From Seriola aureovittata (lineage: Eukaryota; Chordata; Actinopteri; Carangiformes; Carangidae), in the NCBI RefSeq assembly GCF_021018895.1, contig NC_079377.1, forward strand, positions 18,935,501-18,999,500: a DNA stretch of 64,000 nt. The letters run 5' to 3'. Positions 14,612 through 29,000 of this stretch are shown here, piece by piece (positions within the stretch are counted from its first letter, which is position 1; every line of letters starts with the position of its first letter). The position numbers and the translations under genes were made by a program. The notes beneath the pieces were generated by a model. It was not told the origin of the DNA and searched no databases. It worked only from the letters and a program-made list of their open reading frames with translations.

Positions 14612-16070
14612 CAACAATGAGCTAATGGACACATGAATTTCCCCTAGGGGATAAATAAAGTATCTCTCTCTATCTATTGGTGTTACAATTAAGGTATAAT
14701 GACACTTAGCCTCAGACTGCTCAACATTTTTATAATGGTTATTTAGAACATTTTAATTTATAAACAATATGAAGACCTTACTTTACTTACTACAAAGGTG
14801 TATTCAGCTGTTGCCCTTCCATTGTCCAAGCAAGGCAGAATTAAATAAGAGTTCACAGATACTTTAGATCTGCTGTTAAACTGTCTCTCTGCACCACACC
14901 TGTCTTAAACAGCAGTAATGCTCCAAAGTAACCTTTTGTCGTCCAATATCATATAAATATTATTGCCATAGTTATGATGTCATAAACAGACTTTAATATA
15001 CCCTGTGGTTATAAACTTAGACTAATAGGCCTCCTGCTCTCTGCCTGCCCAGGTGCCACTCTGGCACTTGAACTGCAGTAACCTGTTCAAGTCACAAATT
15101 ACTGACTGACTCTCACCTGATGCTAGCCATCTAGCTATTCCATTGGATGATGCATCATATAATTGGTCTGGGCAACCAGTCAGAGAACTAGGGTAAAAGT
15201 GAGAGACAATGAAGTTTGTGAAAGCATCTGTTTATGTCAGGAAAGGTTGTAAACTGATATCTTTCATGCAAACTGATCCCAGTCTTCAATGTAATGCAAA
15301 GAGATAATATTCTTCTAATGCATCTGTCTGAACTTGTGTAACCTTAGCCCCAGTTTGTGCCCTATAAGCATTATCATTCCATTCGTGTCAAAGAGCTAAG
15401 CATCTGTTTTTCTGGAAGATAAATTCCTGCCATGGATTTGAAGCCAGAGGTGAATGTCTCCTTACTTGAGAGGCCAAAACTGCTGCCTCACAAGATTTCA
15501 ATCAAAATGTATTGATGTATGGTGTTGTACATCACAGCAATTTACCTTACTGTATTATACCAATTATGACTATATCAAAAAATAACTCAGAAGAGAGGAG
15601 AGATTCCTGGGTCATCCTTATGCATTTGACCAGATTTTTCATTGAAAGCCAGTAATGATTGTCATACTATCATTTCATAGTTGTTGTTGATACAGTGTCA
15701 TCTGGGACTCCAGTTCCCCCACGACCCTCAAAAAAGAATAAGCAGTATAGCTAATGCTACGCTAAGATGTTTGCAGTTCCTCATCTGTTTGGTTATACTG
15801 AATTGTTCTAAATGGATCACGTGTAGCTGGTGTTATAAACATTATGTTTTAGGTGCCCTTTATCTGCATTTGTATTTGTATGTGCAGGAGAACAAAACCT
15901 TGTTAACCATTTTGAGTTTGCAGGCGCCTCTGAATCATAGCATGTGTCTGTGCAATTGCCTGCACTTTCTTTTTAAATCACTCTTTCTCTCTGCACTTGT
16001 CTTTCAGGAGTTGGAGCAGTATAAGAGAAATGCAGCTAAATCATGGAAAGGACTGGAGCTGGAGACCTGA
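10538..16070 (+). CDS. dync2li1: Cytoplasmic dynein 2 light intermediate chain 1
   Basis: Thirteen exons join in phase to 360 aa: 10538-10551, 10656-10779, 10873-10907, 11243-11312, 11613-11701, 11913-12111, 12566-12634, 12877-12954, 13133-13212, 13570-13640, 13788-13885, 14110-14202 and 16008-16070. The N-terminus is [17 protein letters not shown], followed by a P-loop GSKSGGKT at residues 42-49. Downstream are [10 protein letters not shown], the [11 protein letters not shown] block, DLSKPNALW, an Ala/Gln/Lys-rich helix, [12 protein letters not shown], and a C-terminal coiled-coil-like end. This Ras-like light intermediate chain stabilises the dynein-2 heavy chain that runs retrograde transport in cilia. 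The acceptor at 10655/10656 was chosen because the alternative 5 nt downstream breaks the frame. Confidence 0.96.
14581..14680 (+). repeat. (TTA)n tract followed by a LINE-like 3' tail
   Basis: A TTA microsatellite (about 14581-14611) is followed by TTTCCCCTAGGGGATAAATA and a TATC-like simple tail (to about 14680). That tail resembles the 3' terminus of short truncated teleost LINE copies. No coding remnant is visible. It lies in intron 12 of dync2li1. Confidence 0.5.
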
Positions 16071-16183
16071 CAGATAACCAGCTTTATGTTCACGCACATA
16101 CACCACACATTAACGTACATATACACATTGCATTATTTATTTACTGGTGTGTCATTGCATTTTGTTTTTTTTTCTACTTATTC

Positions 16184-16189
16184 AATAAA
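16184..16189 (+). terminator. Poly(A) signal AATAAA of dync2li1
   Basis: AATAAA occurs 114 nt after the dync2li1 stop codon. Further A-rich hexamers follow around 16290. The converging abcg5 gene stops about 0.8 kb downstream. Confidence 0.6.
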
Positions 16190-17005
16190 TCATACAACTT
16201 GTACATCTGTAGTGATGTTTTCTTCAAGCTATTTTTAAACACTACAAAACTACTTGTACAGTGTACTGATGCTAAAATGTGTTCTAGAAAAATAAACAAT
16301 TTTACATTATTACAGGAGGCATCACTGTCTATTAATAACACATTGCGATCACAGTTTTTAAACAATAAAGGAATACATGCAATACATGAGCAGCATTTAA
16401 ATGCTTAGAATGTGAATATTCCTCTGGTACTTCATGATAGACAGAAGTTTGTCAGTCAGTTTTTGCATAAACTTTACACAAAAAGCATTAATTTGACAAC
16501 AGTGCAAATATTATTTGTTCCATTCAGAAACTGTCTGTTTAAATTATACAGAACCACAGAGCCGTAGGTTGAATCTGTTAGTTGCTTGGTTGATTTGTGG
16601 TGCTTTTTAGCACTGGAACCACTCGGTGGTTTTGCTGTCATATCAGATGGTTCAAGTCCCAGTCAACACACATTAACCCAGTTGTACTGCACACCTTGCA
16701 CCCTGCACTGGGATCTTGTTTTGAGAAACAGAAGCTCTTTGTACTGTTACAATTGGTCTGAGCTATGCAACACTTCATGCTTTAAAACCTCATGCTAAGT
16801 GCTTACACAGAAATGTAATATTAGAGGAAAGTACAAACACAGATGTACTAGCAGGAGCAGCAGTACTTTAGCATACCTCATCCTCTGTGAATAACGTCAT
16901 TCTGTAAATCTATGTTCTGAATCTGTTTTGTGTCATCTGAACCAAACTCACTTCAGCTTCCTGTTTCTAAAGAGAAGATTCTCCCACAAATGTGTGTCGG
17001 TGGTT

Positions 17006-20000
17006 TTAATGACGTATAAGCTTGTCTCTGATCTTGAAGCTGATCATCCCCAGCAGCAGGAGCGCAGGGAGGAAGGAGTAGAGGAGAACAAAGTCTAGTG
17101 TGTATCGGGACAGAGCGCCAGGATAGCCTTCATCAATGATCTGACTGCCGTGAGTGATCACACAGGCTCCCGGCAAAGATTTGGAAACATCTGCAACAAC
17201 ACAACACACCAGAGAGAAAGAGTTAACAGTTATCTGGTTTCACAGACGCAGCTTCAGTTCTCAAGGCAGCCAATGAGTTTCCTTCAGTCTGTCCTGCCAG
17301 GTGTCTTTGAACACTGAACCCATACTTAATAAGTCCATCTTAATTAGTGTAATGATAAAATATAAAATCCATAAATGAAAATTAGTGACTGCTAATAATC
17401 TTTAATCTTGCAATACACACACTCAGTTGCCAGTTTATTAGGAACACCTAGCTGAAAGTAATGCAGTGTGATACAACAATCCTGCATTAAATCCTCCTTC
17501 ATGAAGGATATAATGTTCAGTTTGATAATTTGGAGGATGTAGTTCGGCTGTTGAACTGTTTTGCATTATACAGAGAGGTGGTTCAGTTATTTAGCCTTCA
17601 CTTGTTGATATAAACGGGTTTACAAATGATGGAAACTCGCCAGCGGCAAAAACAGTGTTAATAGTAGAGCTTGTGCTGGGATACAGTGTGCAAGCTATAA
17701 ATACAACTTTTCATTCTAAGAGTCTGATTGGTTAAAAAACAACTTACTGCATGTGAAGTCGAGTCCGTGGAACTCGGTGACTATGAGCAGCTCACAGCTG
17801 TACTTCTGGAACGTCAGGTAGCTGAGCCACTGGAAGACCAATGGCATGTGCTGGGTGCTTCTGTTGAGAGGAAGAGGAGAGGAAGGTGTGTTACCAGTAG
17901 CAATATGCACTACAATACCTGAAAAAGTTGCCTTATCAAAGGTCAAAATCACAACAACAACAACAGGCTTGGCAACATTAGTATCTCACCTTAGGAAGCC
18001 AGATCCAACCAAGATCCCAGCAATATTGAGCAGAGCCACACCAGTGTTGACCATGTTAGGGTCTTGGACGACTCCCAATAGCACCACAGTCAGTAACTCA
18101 CCTGAAGAAAAGAAAAAAACACACTAATAGATGGGAACATGAAACTAAAAGGGTCTCCACTCAAGTCACTGAAATATACAGATGTTTCTAATATTTTAAA
18201 TATTTGGGGTCTATCCCTGTCAAAGATTGGCAACAAACTAATCCTAGAGATAAACAGACCACTCATGGTACTATTATGTATAATACAGGTAATATTAAAC
18301 TTGATGAGAAGATTATGTAAATATAATCTTCAGACCTTGTTCATGTCAGTAAAAAATTATATTTTCCCATTTATCGTATCAGCTCACCTATAATATGTGG
18401 TACCAGGACTACAGCAGTGAAACACAGGAAGCGCAGGCTGTCAGGGTGCATCCCCACCGTCCTGAGAGAAAAACAAGCAGGACCAAAGAAAATACAAGAG
18501 TCAATAGGAGAGTTAATTCTGAGAGAGCTTGAGGGAGCACAATGAATATGTGATCCATTAAATCCTTGAAGGAGGTTGAATGTGCAGCTCTGCATTCCCC
18601 AAACAAAAACATATACTGTATGATGCTCCATGCCAAAAACATACACACTTACTACCCACCAGTAAAGGAAGGAGGTGAAGATGAAGACGCCGAGGATGCT
18701 GAAGGGCAGGATGTGGAAGATGTAGGCCAAGAAAATTTGCCATTTACTGTACAGACCATCCTGACTCTCCTGATCACTGATGGCTCGCAGCGCCGGGACT
18801 GTTGAGAAAAACAGACAGAGGGAAAGAGAGCAGATTATGTGATGTTTTATTTTATTTTTAATTTATTTTTTAATTTATTCATTAGGGTAAATTAGGGTTA
18901 TAAAGACCAGAGAAAATTACTTCATTACTTCTTCATTATCCCATTCAGGGTTCACAGTTGATGACCACTTCAACTTTAACAGATCATATTCGAAATCTTG
19001 ATTTTTGAATCATCAAAAGATGCATCACTAAAACGAATAATGTGTATTGCTCTATCTTATCTTTCAAACCACTTTTTATTCAGTCAGCTCAGTGCCCCTG
19101 ATTCTTGGAACAAACAAGCTGATCTGTATTGTATCCTATCAGTTGTTATCTTTGAGATTCAAGGTCAGAATGATATCCACAATCACTACCTCTGGCTGTT
19201 TGGGTGCTTATGGAGAGCTTTTGATTACCTTTTAACTCCAGTGTGACTTCTGCTCAGCCCCGTGTTTTATTACATCTCTTATCATCAGTATCTTTGACAG
19301 CCACAGCCCTAAAGCTGAGATTTTACACTCCACTGTTAACTGAGAGATACATTAAAGAGATAGTCAACCCGTATAGCCAATATCCTTCACTGGTTGAAAA
19401 TATGATTGTCCATATCATCTTTTAACATATAACTTGCATACAGAGCTTATGTTAAAATAGATTCTACTAAGGCCTAATGACACATTGCCTAAATATTCAA
19501 AATGCATTTAACCTTCTTTAACCTCAATTTAACCAGGGAACTGTCACTGAGATGAAAACAAAAAACAAAAAAACAACTCAAGTTGCAACTGAGACTTAAC
19601 AGACCTCTAATTTTGTTAACTCTCCAATAGGAATAACATAAAGCGCCTAACGGTTCACATAGCAATGTTTTATGTTCTCTTAAAGAAAACAGTGTTGGTG
19701 GATTATAAGTGTGAGAGTTTGTAGGTATTTGGGGTTACTTTAAGTCACAGCAACTGCTATAAATACCAAACATGAATTTATCTAACCCAGAGAGACACAA
19801 ATACATGTGCACACAGATAATATGGCTAGTATAGGTGCTGTAGGTCTGTAGGTAAAAGGGCACTTGGGGTCATTGAGCACTAAATAGAGTAAAGGTTATT
19901 TTCCCCTAGTAGCAAAATGCGACTCTCCAACAACTGTGTCAAGCCAGTGAAAAGTGGACAGCAAATAACAAAAGGTTATATTTCATCTTTATGCAAGTTC

Positions 20001-23000
20001 TCCATAAATTAAACCTATTCTGAATAGAAAAAATGTGTTTATACAGACTATTGTCCTAATCAATGATACTAGTTCTATAGTCTAATTTACAACTCATCGC
20101 TCAAACTCCAACCTAAGAGGGGCACTAAAAGCTCATGAACTCAATTTTGACTCTTTCACCAAGTGAAGTCCAAGCTAGACTCTACACACTTTTGCTGAAG
20201 GAACCAAAAATACTGCAGACAGCAGACCCCTTTCACCTTCTGAGCAAGAGATAAGTGAGTTTAGCCAGTGGCGGTTCTAGCTTGTATGGTGCCCTGGGCG
20301 AATACCCCCTTCAGACATGCACACAGAGGAACCATCGAAAGCATCCTGACACACGGAATCACCATCTGGTACAGGATATGCACAGCTGCCGAGCGGAAGT
20401 CCCTGCAGTGGTAAACATATATACAGACTGGTGTGTCAAGAAGGCCGCCAACATACTGTCCTACCCCTCCCCTCACCTCTCTGCACTCTTGCCATCTGGA
20501 AGGAGGCTTAAGAGCATACATGCAAGATCCACTGGACTGTGCAATAGCTTTTTTCCACAAGCCATCAGAACTATGCACTCTCTCAAAAGGCTGCCCCCTA
20601 TCACTGCCTCCAACACCAGGGGGTGACATGCACAAAACATGCACCAGCACTTTAAGTGTCCACTTGACTGTTTATTAAGGACACCTGTTTGCATCAGCAC
20701 ATTTTTACATCTTATCTTGAGCTGCTCTTAGAAAAGGTTTTTAATTATGTAACATGTATGTTGTGTCCTGGGTATAATGTGTCTTTTGTTGTTTTTAAAT
20801 GTGACCTGCAACCTGACTGGAGAATGGTATTTCGCTTCCATGTATGCTGAAATGCAATGTGAGAAATAAATCTGATTCTAATTCTGAAAAATACATTGTT
20901 AAGAAAATCATATACAAATGTAAAGACTTTTAATAGGCATGTTGTTTTAATAAAGTGGCATTATACTGTGTATTTTATGTATGGTATGAAGAGTATGTAT
21001 AAGTGTCATTATAATATAAACTCTTATATGGTAACATCACTCTTGATATGGGGAAATATATGTCAAATATATTTCATTGGTCAGCATATTAAGGCATGAA
21101 AAAGTCATAGTATAGTAAGGCGTAAAAAAGTTATTGTATAGTTAGGCATTAAAAAGTCATAGCATAGTAAAGCATACAAACGTCAAAAAACGTCTTAGTA
21201 TACTAAGGTATAAAAATGTCATAAAACGTCACAGTATAACAAGGCATGAAAATGAAAAAAAAACGTCATTTTATAACAAGGCATAAAAATGACAAAAAAA
21301 CTTCATTTTATAACAAAGCATAAAAACATTTAAAAAATGTCATAGTGTAGCAAGGCATAAAACGTCATAGTATAGTAAGGCATGAAAATGACAATAACGT
21401 CATTTTATAACCAGGCATAAAAACGGCGAAAAATGTCATAGTATAGTAAGGCATTAAACGCCACAGTATAGTAAGGCATAAAAACGACAAAAAATTTCAT
21501 TTTATAATAAGGCATAAAAACGTCATGAAACGTCATAGTATATAGCATGGCATGAAAACATAAAAAAACGTAATTTTATAACAAGGCATAAAAACGTCAA
21601 AAAGCGTCATAGTATATAGTAAGGTATAAAAACGACAAAAAAATGTAATTTTATAACAAAGCATAAAAACATCAAAAAAATGTCATAGTGCAGCAAGGCA
21701 TAAAACGTCATAGTATAGTAAGGCATAAAAACATAAAAAAATGTCAGTATAGTAAGGCATAAAAACATCAAAAAACGTCATTGTATAGTAAGGCATAAAA
21801 ACGTCAAAAAACGACATAGTATAGTAAGACGTAAAAACATAAAAAAATGTCATAGTATAGTAAGGCATAAAACATCATAGTTAGTAAGGCATAAAAACAT
21901 CAAAAAACGTCATTGTATAGTAAGGCATAAAAACGTCAAAAAACGTCATAATATAGTAAGGCATAAAACGTCATAGTATAACAAAGCATGAAAATGACAA
22001 AAAACGTCATTTTATAACAAGACATAAAAACATCAAAAAACGTCCTAGTATAGTAAGGCATAAAAACGTCAAAAAACGTCATTTTATAATAAGGCATAAA
22101 AATGTCAAAAAACGTCATAGTATAGTAAGGCATAAAACGTCATAGTATAACAAGGCATGAAAATGACAATAATTTCATTTTATAACAAGGCATAAAAACG
22201 ACAAAAAACGTCATTTTATAACAAGGCATGAAAATGACAATAATGTCATTTTATAACAAGGCATAAAAATGTCAAAAAACGTCATAGTATAGTAAGGCAT
22301 AAAACGTCATAGTATAACAAGGCATGAAAATGACAAAAAACGTCATTTTATAACAAGACATAAAAACATCAAAAAACGTCCTAGTATAGTAAGGCATAAA
22401 ACGTCATAGTATAGTAAGGCATAAAAACATCAAAAAACGTCATTTTATAATAAGGCATAAAAATGTCAAAAAAAGTCATAGTATAGTAAGGCATAAAACG
22501 TCATAGTATAGTAAGGCATAAAAACATCAAAAAACGTCATTTTATAATAAGGCATAAAAATGTCAAAAAAAGTCATAGTATAGTAAGGCATAAAACGTCA
22601 TAGTATAGTAAGGCATAAAAACGTCAAAAAATGTAATTTGATAATAAGGCATAAAAATGTCAAAAAACCTCATAATATAGTAAGCCATAAAACGTCATAG
22701 TATAACAAGGCATGAAAATGACAAAAACCGTCATTTTATAACAAGACATAAAAACATCAAAAAACGTCATAGTACAGTAAGGCATAAAACGTCAAAAAAT
22801 GTCATTTTATAATAAGGCATAAAAATGTCAAAAAACGTCATAGTATAGTAAGGCATAAAACGTCATAGTATAGTAAGGCATAAAAACGTCAAAAAATGTA
22901 ATTTGATAATAAGGCATAAAAATGTCAAAAAACGTCATAATATAGTAAGCCATAAAACGTCATAGTATAACAAGGCATGAAAATGACAAAAACCGTCATT

Positions 23001-26000
23001 TTATAACAAGACATAAAAACATCAAAAAACGTCCTAGTATAGTAAGGCATAAAATGTCATAGTATAGTAAGGCATAAAAACGTCAAAAAACGTCATTTTA
23101 TAATAAGGCATAAAAATGTCAAAAAACGTCATAGTATATTAAGGCATAAAATGTCATTTTATAATAAGGCATAAAAATTTCAAAAAACGTCATAATATAG
23201 TAAGGCATAAAACGTCATTTTATAACAAGGCATGAAAATGACAAAAAATTTCATTTTATAATAAGGCATAAAAACGTCAAAAAACGTAATTTTATAATAA
23301 GGCATAAAAATGTCAAAAAACGTCATAGTATAGTAAGGCATAAAACGTCATAGTATAGTAAGGCATAAAACGTCAAAAAACGTAATTTGATAATAAGGCA
23401 TAAAAATGTCAAAAAACGTCATAGTATAGTAAGGCATAAAACGTCATAGTATAGTAAGGCATAAAACGTCAAAAAACGTAATTTTATAATAAGGCATAAA
23501 AATGTCAAAAAACGTCATAGTATAGTAAGGCATAAAATGTCATTTTATAATAAGGCATAAAAATGTCAAAAAACGTAATTTTATAATAAGGCATAAAAAT
23601 GTCAAAAAACGTCATAGTATAGTAAGGCATAAAATGTCATAGTATAGTAAGGCATAAAACGTCAAAAAACGTAATTTGATAATAAGGCATAAAAATGTCA
23701 AAAAACGTCATAGTATAGTAAGGCATAAAATGTCATTTTATAATAAGGCATAAAAATGTCAAAAAACGTCATAATATAGTAAGCCATAAAACGTCATAGT
23801 ATAGTAAGGCATAAAATGTCATTTTATAATAAGGCATAAAAATGTCAAAAAACGTAATTTTATAATAAGGCATAAAAATGTCAAAAAACGTCATAGTATA
23901 GTAAGGCATAAAACGTCATAGTATAGTAAGGCATAAAACGTCAAAAAATGTCATTTTATAATAAGGCATAAAAATGTCAAAAAACGTCATAATATAGTAA
24001 GCCATAAAACGTCATAGTATAACAAGGCATGAAAATGACAAAAAATTTCATTTTATAATAAGGCATAAAAATGTCAAAAAACGTCATAGTATAGTAAGGC
24101 ATAAAAACGTCAAAAAACGTAATTTTATAATAAGGCATAAAAATGTCAAAAAACGTCATAGTATAGTAAGGCATAAAACGTCATAGTATAGTAAGGCATA
24201 AAACGTCAAAAAACGTAATTTGATATTAAGGCATAAAAATGTCAAAAAACGTCATAGTATAGTAAGGCATAAAATGTCATTTTATAATAAGGCATAAAAA
24301 TGTCAAAAAACGTCATAATATAGTAAGGCATAAAACGTCATTTTATAACAAGGCATGAAAATGACAAAAACGTCATTTTATAACAAGACATCAAAACATC
24401 AAAAAACGTCATAGTATAGTAAGGCATAAAATGTCATTTTATAATAAGGCATAAAAATGTCAAAAAACGTCATAATATAGTAAGCCATAAAACGTCATAG
24501 TATAGTAAGGCATAAAAACGTCAAAAAACGTCATTTTATAATAAGGCATAAAAATTTCAAAAAACGTCATAGTATAGTAAGGCATAAAACGTCATAGTAT
24601 AGTAAGGCATAAAAACGTCAAAAAACGTCATTTTATAATAAGGCATAAAAATTTCAAAAAACGTCATAGTATAGTAAGGCATAAAAACTTCAAAAAATTT
24701 CATTTTTTAATAAGGCATAAAAATGTCAAAAAACGTCATAGTATAGTAAGGCATAAAAACATCAAAAAACGTCATTTTATAATAAGGCATAAAAATGTCA
24801 AAAAAAGTCATAGTATAGTAAGGCATAAAACGTCATAGTATAGTAAGGCATAAAACGTCAAAAAATGTAATTTGATAATAAGGCATAAAAACATCAAAAA
24901 ACGTCCTAGTATAGTAAGGCATAAAATGTCATAGTATAACAAGACATAAAAACATCAAAAAACGTCATAGTATAGTAAGGCATAAAACGTCAAAAAATGT
25001 CATTTGATAATAAGGCATAAAAATGTCAAAAAACGTCATAGTATAGTAAGGCATAAAACGTCATAGTATAGTAAGGCATAAAATGACAAAAAACGTCATT
25101 TTATAACAAGACATCAAAACATCAAAAAACGTCCTAGTATAGTAAGGCATAAAAACGTCAAAAAACGTAATTTTATAATAAGGCATAAAAATGTCAAAAA
25201 ACATCATAGTATATTAAGGCATAAAACGTCATAGTATAACAGGGCATGAAAATGACAATAATTTCATTTTATAACAAGGCATAAAAACGACAAAAAATGT
25301 CATAGTATAGTAAGACATAAAAACATCAAAAAACATCATAGTATAGTAAGGCATAAAAACGTAAAAAAACGTCATAGTATAGTAAGGCATAAAAACGTTA
25401 AAAAACGTCATAGTATAGTAAGGCATAAAACGTCATAGTATAGTAAGGCATAAAACGTCATAGTATAGTAAGGCATAAAATGTCATTTTATAATAAGGCA
25501 TAAAAATGTCAAAAAACGTCATAATATAGTAAGCCATAAAACGTCATAGTATAACAAGGCATGAAAATAACAAAAACCGTCATTTTATAACAAGACATAA
25601 AAACATCAAAAAACGTCCTAGTATAGTAAGGCATAAAATGTCATAGTATAGTAAGGCATAAAAACGTCAAAAAACGTCATTTTATAATAAGGCATAAAAA
25701 TTTCAAAAAACGTCATAGTATAGTAAGGCATAAAACGTCATAGTATAGTAAGGCATAAAAACGTCAAAAAACGTCATTTTATAATAAGGCATAAAAATTT
25801 CAAAAAACGTCATAGTATAGTAAGGCATAAAAACTTCAAAAAATTTCATTTTTTAATAAGGCATAAAAATGTCAAAAAACGTCATAGTATAGTAAGGCAT
25901 AAAAACGTCAAAAAACGTAATTTTATAATAAGGCATAAAAATGTCAAAAAACGTCATAGTATAGTAAGGCATAAAACGTCATAGTATAGTAAGGCATAAA

Positions 26001-29000
26001 ACGTCAAAAAATGTAATTTGATAATAAGGCATAAAAACATCAAAAAACGTCCGAGTATAGTAAGGCATAAAATGTCATAGTATAACAAGACATAAAAACA
26101 TCAAAAAACGTCATAGTATAGTAAGGCATAAAACGTCAAAAAATGTCATTTGATAATAAGGCATAAAAATGTCAAAAAACGTCATAGTATAGTAAGGCAT
26201 AAAACGTCATAGTATAGTAAGGCATAAAAATGTCAAAAAACGTCATTTTATAACAAGACATCAAAACATCAAAAAACGTCCTAGTATAGTAAGGCATAAA
26301 ACGTCAAAAAACGTAATTTTATAATAAGGCATAAAAATGTCAAAAAACATCATAGTATATTAAGGCATAAAACGTCATAGTATAACAGGGCATGAAAATG
26401 ACAATAATTTCATTTTATAACAAGGCATAAAAACGACAAAAAATGTCATAGTATAGTAAGACATAAAAACATCAAAAAACATCATAGTATAGTAAGGCAT
26501 AAAAACGTAAAAAAACGTCATAGTATAGTAAGGCATAAAAACGTTAAAAAACGTCATAGTATAGTAAGGCATAAAACGTCATAGTATAGTAAGGCATAAA
26601 AACTTCAAAAAATTTCATTTTATAATAAGACATAAAAACATCAAAAAACGTCCTAGTATAGTAAGGCATAAAATGTCATAGTATAGTAAGGCATAAAAAC
26701 GTCAAAAAACGTCATTTTATAATAAGGCATAAAAATTTCAAAAAACGTCATAGTATATTAAGGCATAAAACGTCATAGTATAACAAAGCATGAAAATGTC
26801 AAAAACCGTCCTAGTATAGTAAGGCATAAAAACGTCAAAAAACGTCATTTTATAATAAGGCATAAAAATGTCAAAAAACGTCATAGTATAGTAAGGCATA
26901 AAATGTCATTTTATAATAAGGCATAAAAATGTCAAAAAACGTAATTTTATAATAAGGCATAAAAATGTCAAAAAACGTCATAGTATAGTAAGGCATAAAA
27001 TGTCATAGTATAGTAAGGCATAAAACGTCAAAAAACGTAATTTGATAATAAGGCATAAAAATGTCAAAAAACGTCCTAGTATAGTAAGGCATAAAACGTC
27101 ATAGTATAGTAAGGCATAAAACGTCAAAAAACGTAATTTTATAATAAGGCATAAAAATGTCAAAAAACGTCATAGTATAGTAAGGCATAAAATGTCATTT
27201 TATAATAAGGCATAAAAATGTCAAAAAACGTCATAATATAGTAAGCCATAAAACGTCATAGTATAACAAGGCATGAAAATGACAAAAAATTTCATTTTAT
27301 AATAAGGCATAAAAATGTCAAAAAACGTCATAGTATAGTAAGGCATAAAAACGTCAAAAAATGTAATTTGATAATAAGGCATAAAAATGTCAAAAAACGT
27401 CATAGTATAGTAAGGCATAAAACGTCATAGTATAGTAAGGCATAAAACGTCAAAAAACGTAATTTGATATTAAGGCATAAAAATGTCAAAAAACGTCATA
27501 GTATAGTAAGGCATAAAATGTCATTTTATAATAAGGCATAAAAATGTCAAAAAACGTCATAATATAGTAAGGCATAAAACGTCATTTTATAACAAGGCAT
27601 GAAAATGACAAAAACGTCATTTTATAACAAGACATCAAAACATCAAAAAACGTCATAGTATAGTAAGGCATGAAAATAACAAAAACCGTCATTTTATAAC
27701 AAGACATAAAAACATCAAAAAACGTCCTAGTATAGTAAGGCATAAAATGTCATAGTATAGTAAGGCATAAAAACGTCAAAAAACGTCATTTTATAATAAG
27801 GCATAAAAATGTCAAAAAACGTCATAATATAGTAAGCCATAAAACGTCATAGTATAACAAGGCATGAAAATAACAAAAACCGTCATTTTATAACAAGACA
27901 TAAAAACATCAAAAAACGTCCTAGTATAGTAAGGCATAAAATGTCATAGTATAGTAAGGCATAAAAACGTCAAAAAACGTCATTTTATAATAAGGCATAA
28001 AAATTTCAAAAAACGTCATAGTATAGTAAGGCATAAAACGTCATAGTATAGTAAGGCATAAAAACGTCAAAAAACGTCATTTTATAATAAGGCATAAAAA
28101 TTTCAAAAAACGTCATAGTATAGTAAGGCATAAAAACTTCAAAAAATTTCATTTTTCAATAAGGCATAAAAATGTCAAAAAACGTCATAGTATAGTAAGG
28201 CATAAAAACATCAAAAAACGTCATATATAGTAAGCCATAAAACGTCATTTTATAATAAGGCATAAAAATGTCAAAAAACGTCATAGTATAGTAAGGCATA
28301 AAACGTCATAGTATAGTAAGGCATAAAACGTCAAAAAACGTAATTTGATATTAAGGCATAAAAATGTCAAAAAACGTCATAGTATAGTAAGGCATAAAAC
28401 GTCAAAAAATGTCATTTTATAATAAGGCATAAAAATGTCAAAAAACGTCATAATATAGTAAGGCATAAAACGTCATTTTATAACAAGGCATGAAAATGAC
28501 AAAAAACGTCATTTTATAACAAGACATCAAAACATCAAAAAACGTCATAGTATAGTAAGGCATGAAAATAACAAAAACCGTCATTTTATAACAAGACATA
28601 AAAACATCAAAAAACGTCCTAGTATAGTAAGGCATAAAATGTCATAGTATAGTAAGGCATAAAAACGTCAAAAAACGTCATTTTATAATAAGGCATAAAA
28701 ATTTCAAAAAACGTCATAGTATAGTAAGGCATAAAAACATCAAAAAACGTCATAGTATAGTAAGGCATAAAACGTCAAAAAACGTCATTTTATAATAAGG
28801 CATAAAAATTTCAAAAAACGTCATAGTATAGTAAGGCATAAAAACTTCAAAAAATTTCATTTTTTAATAAGGCATAAAAATGTCAAAAAACGTCATAGTA
28901 TAGTAAGGCATAAAAACGTCAAAAAACGTAATTTTATAATAAGGCATAAAAATGTCAAAAAACGTCATAGTATAGTAAGGCATAAAACGTCATAGTATAG

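Noticed and set aside
16043..16408. 121-codon plus-strand frame after dync2li1
   Set aside because: It lies in the 3' UTR in a different frame from the last exon, is low in complexity, and spans the poly(A) signal.
20255..20650. Open frames of over 120 codons on both strands near 20.3-20.6 kb
   Set aside because: The plus frame is the frameshifted end of a LINE reverse transcriptase ORF and the minus frame is its shadow; neither is a host gene.
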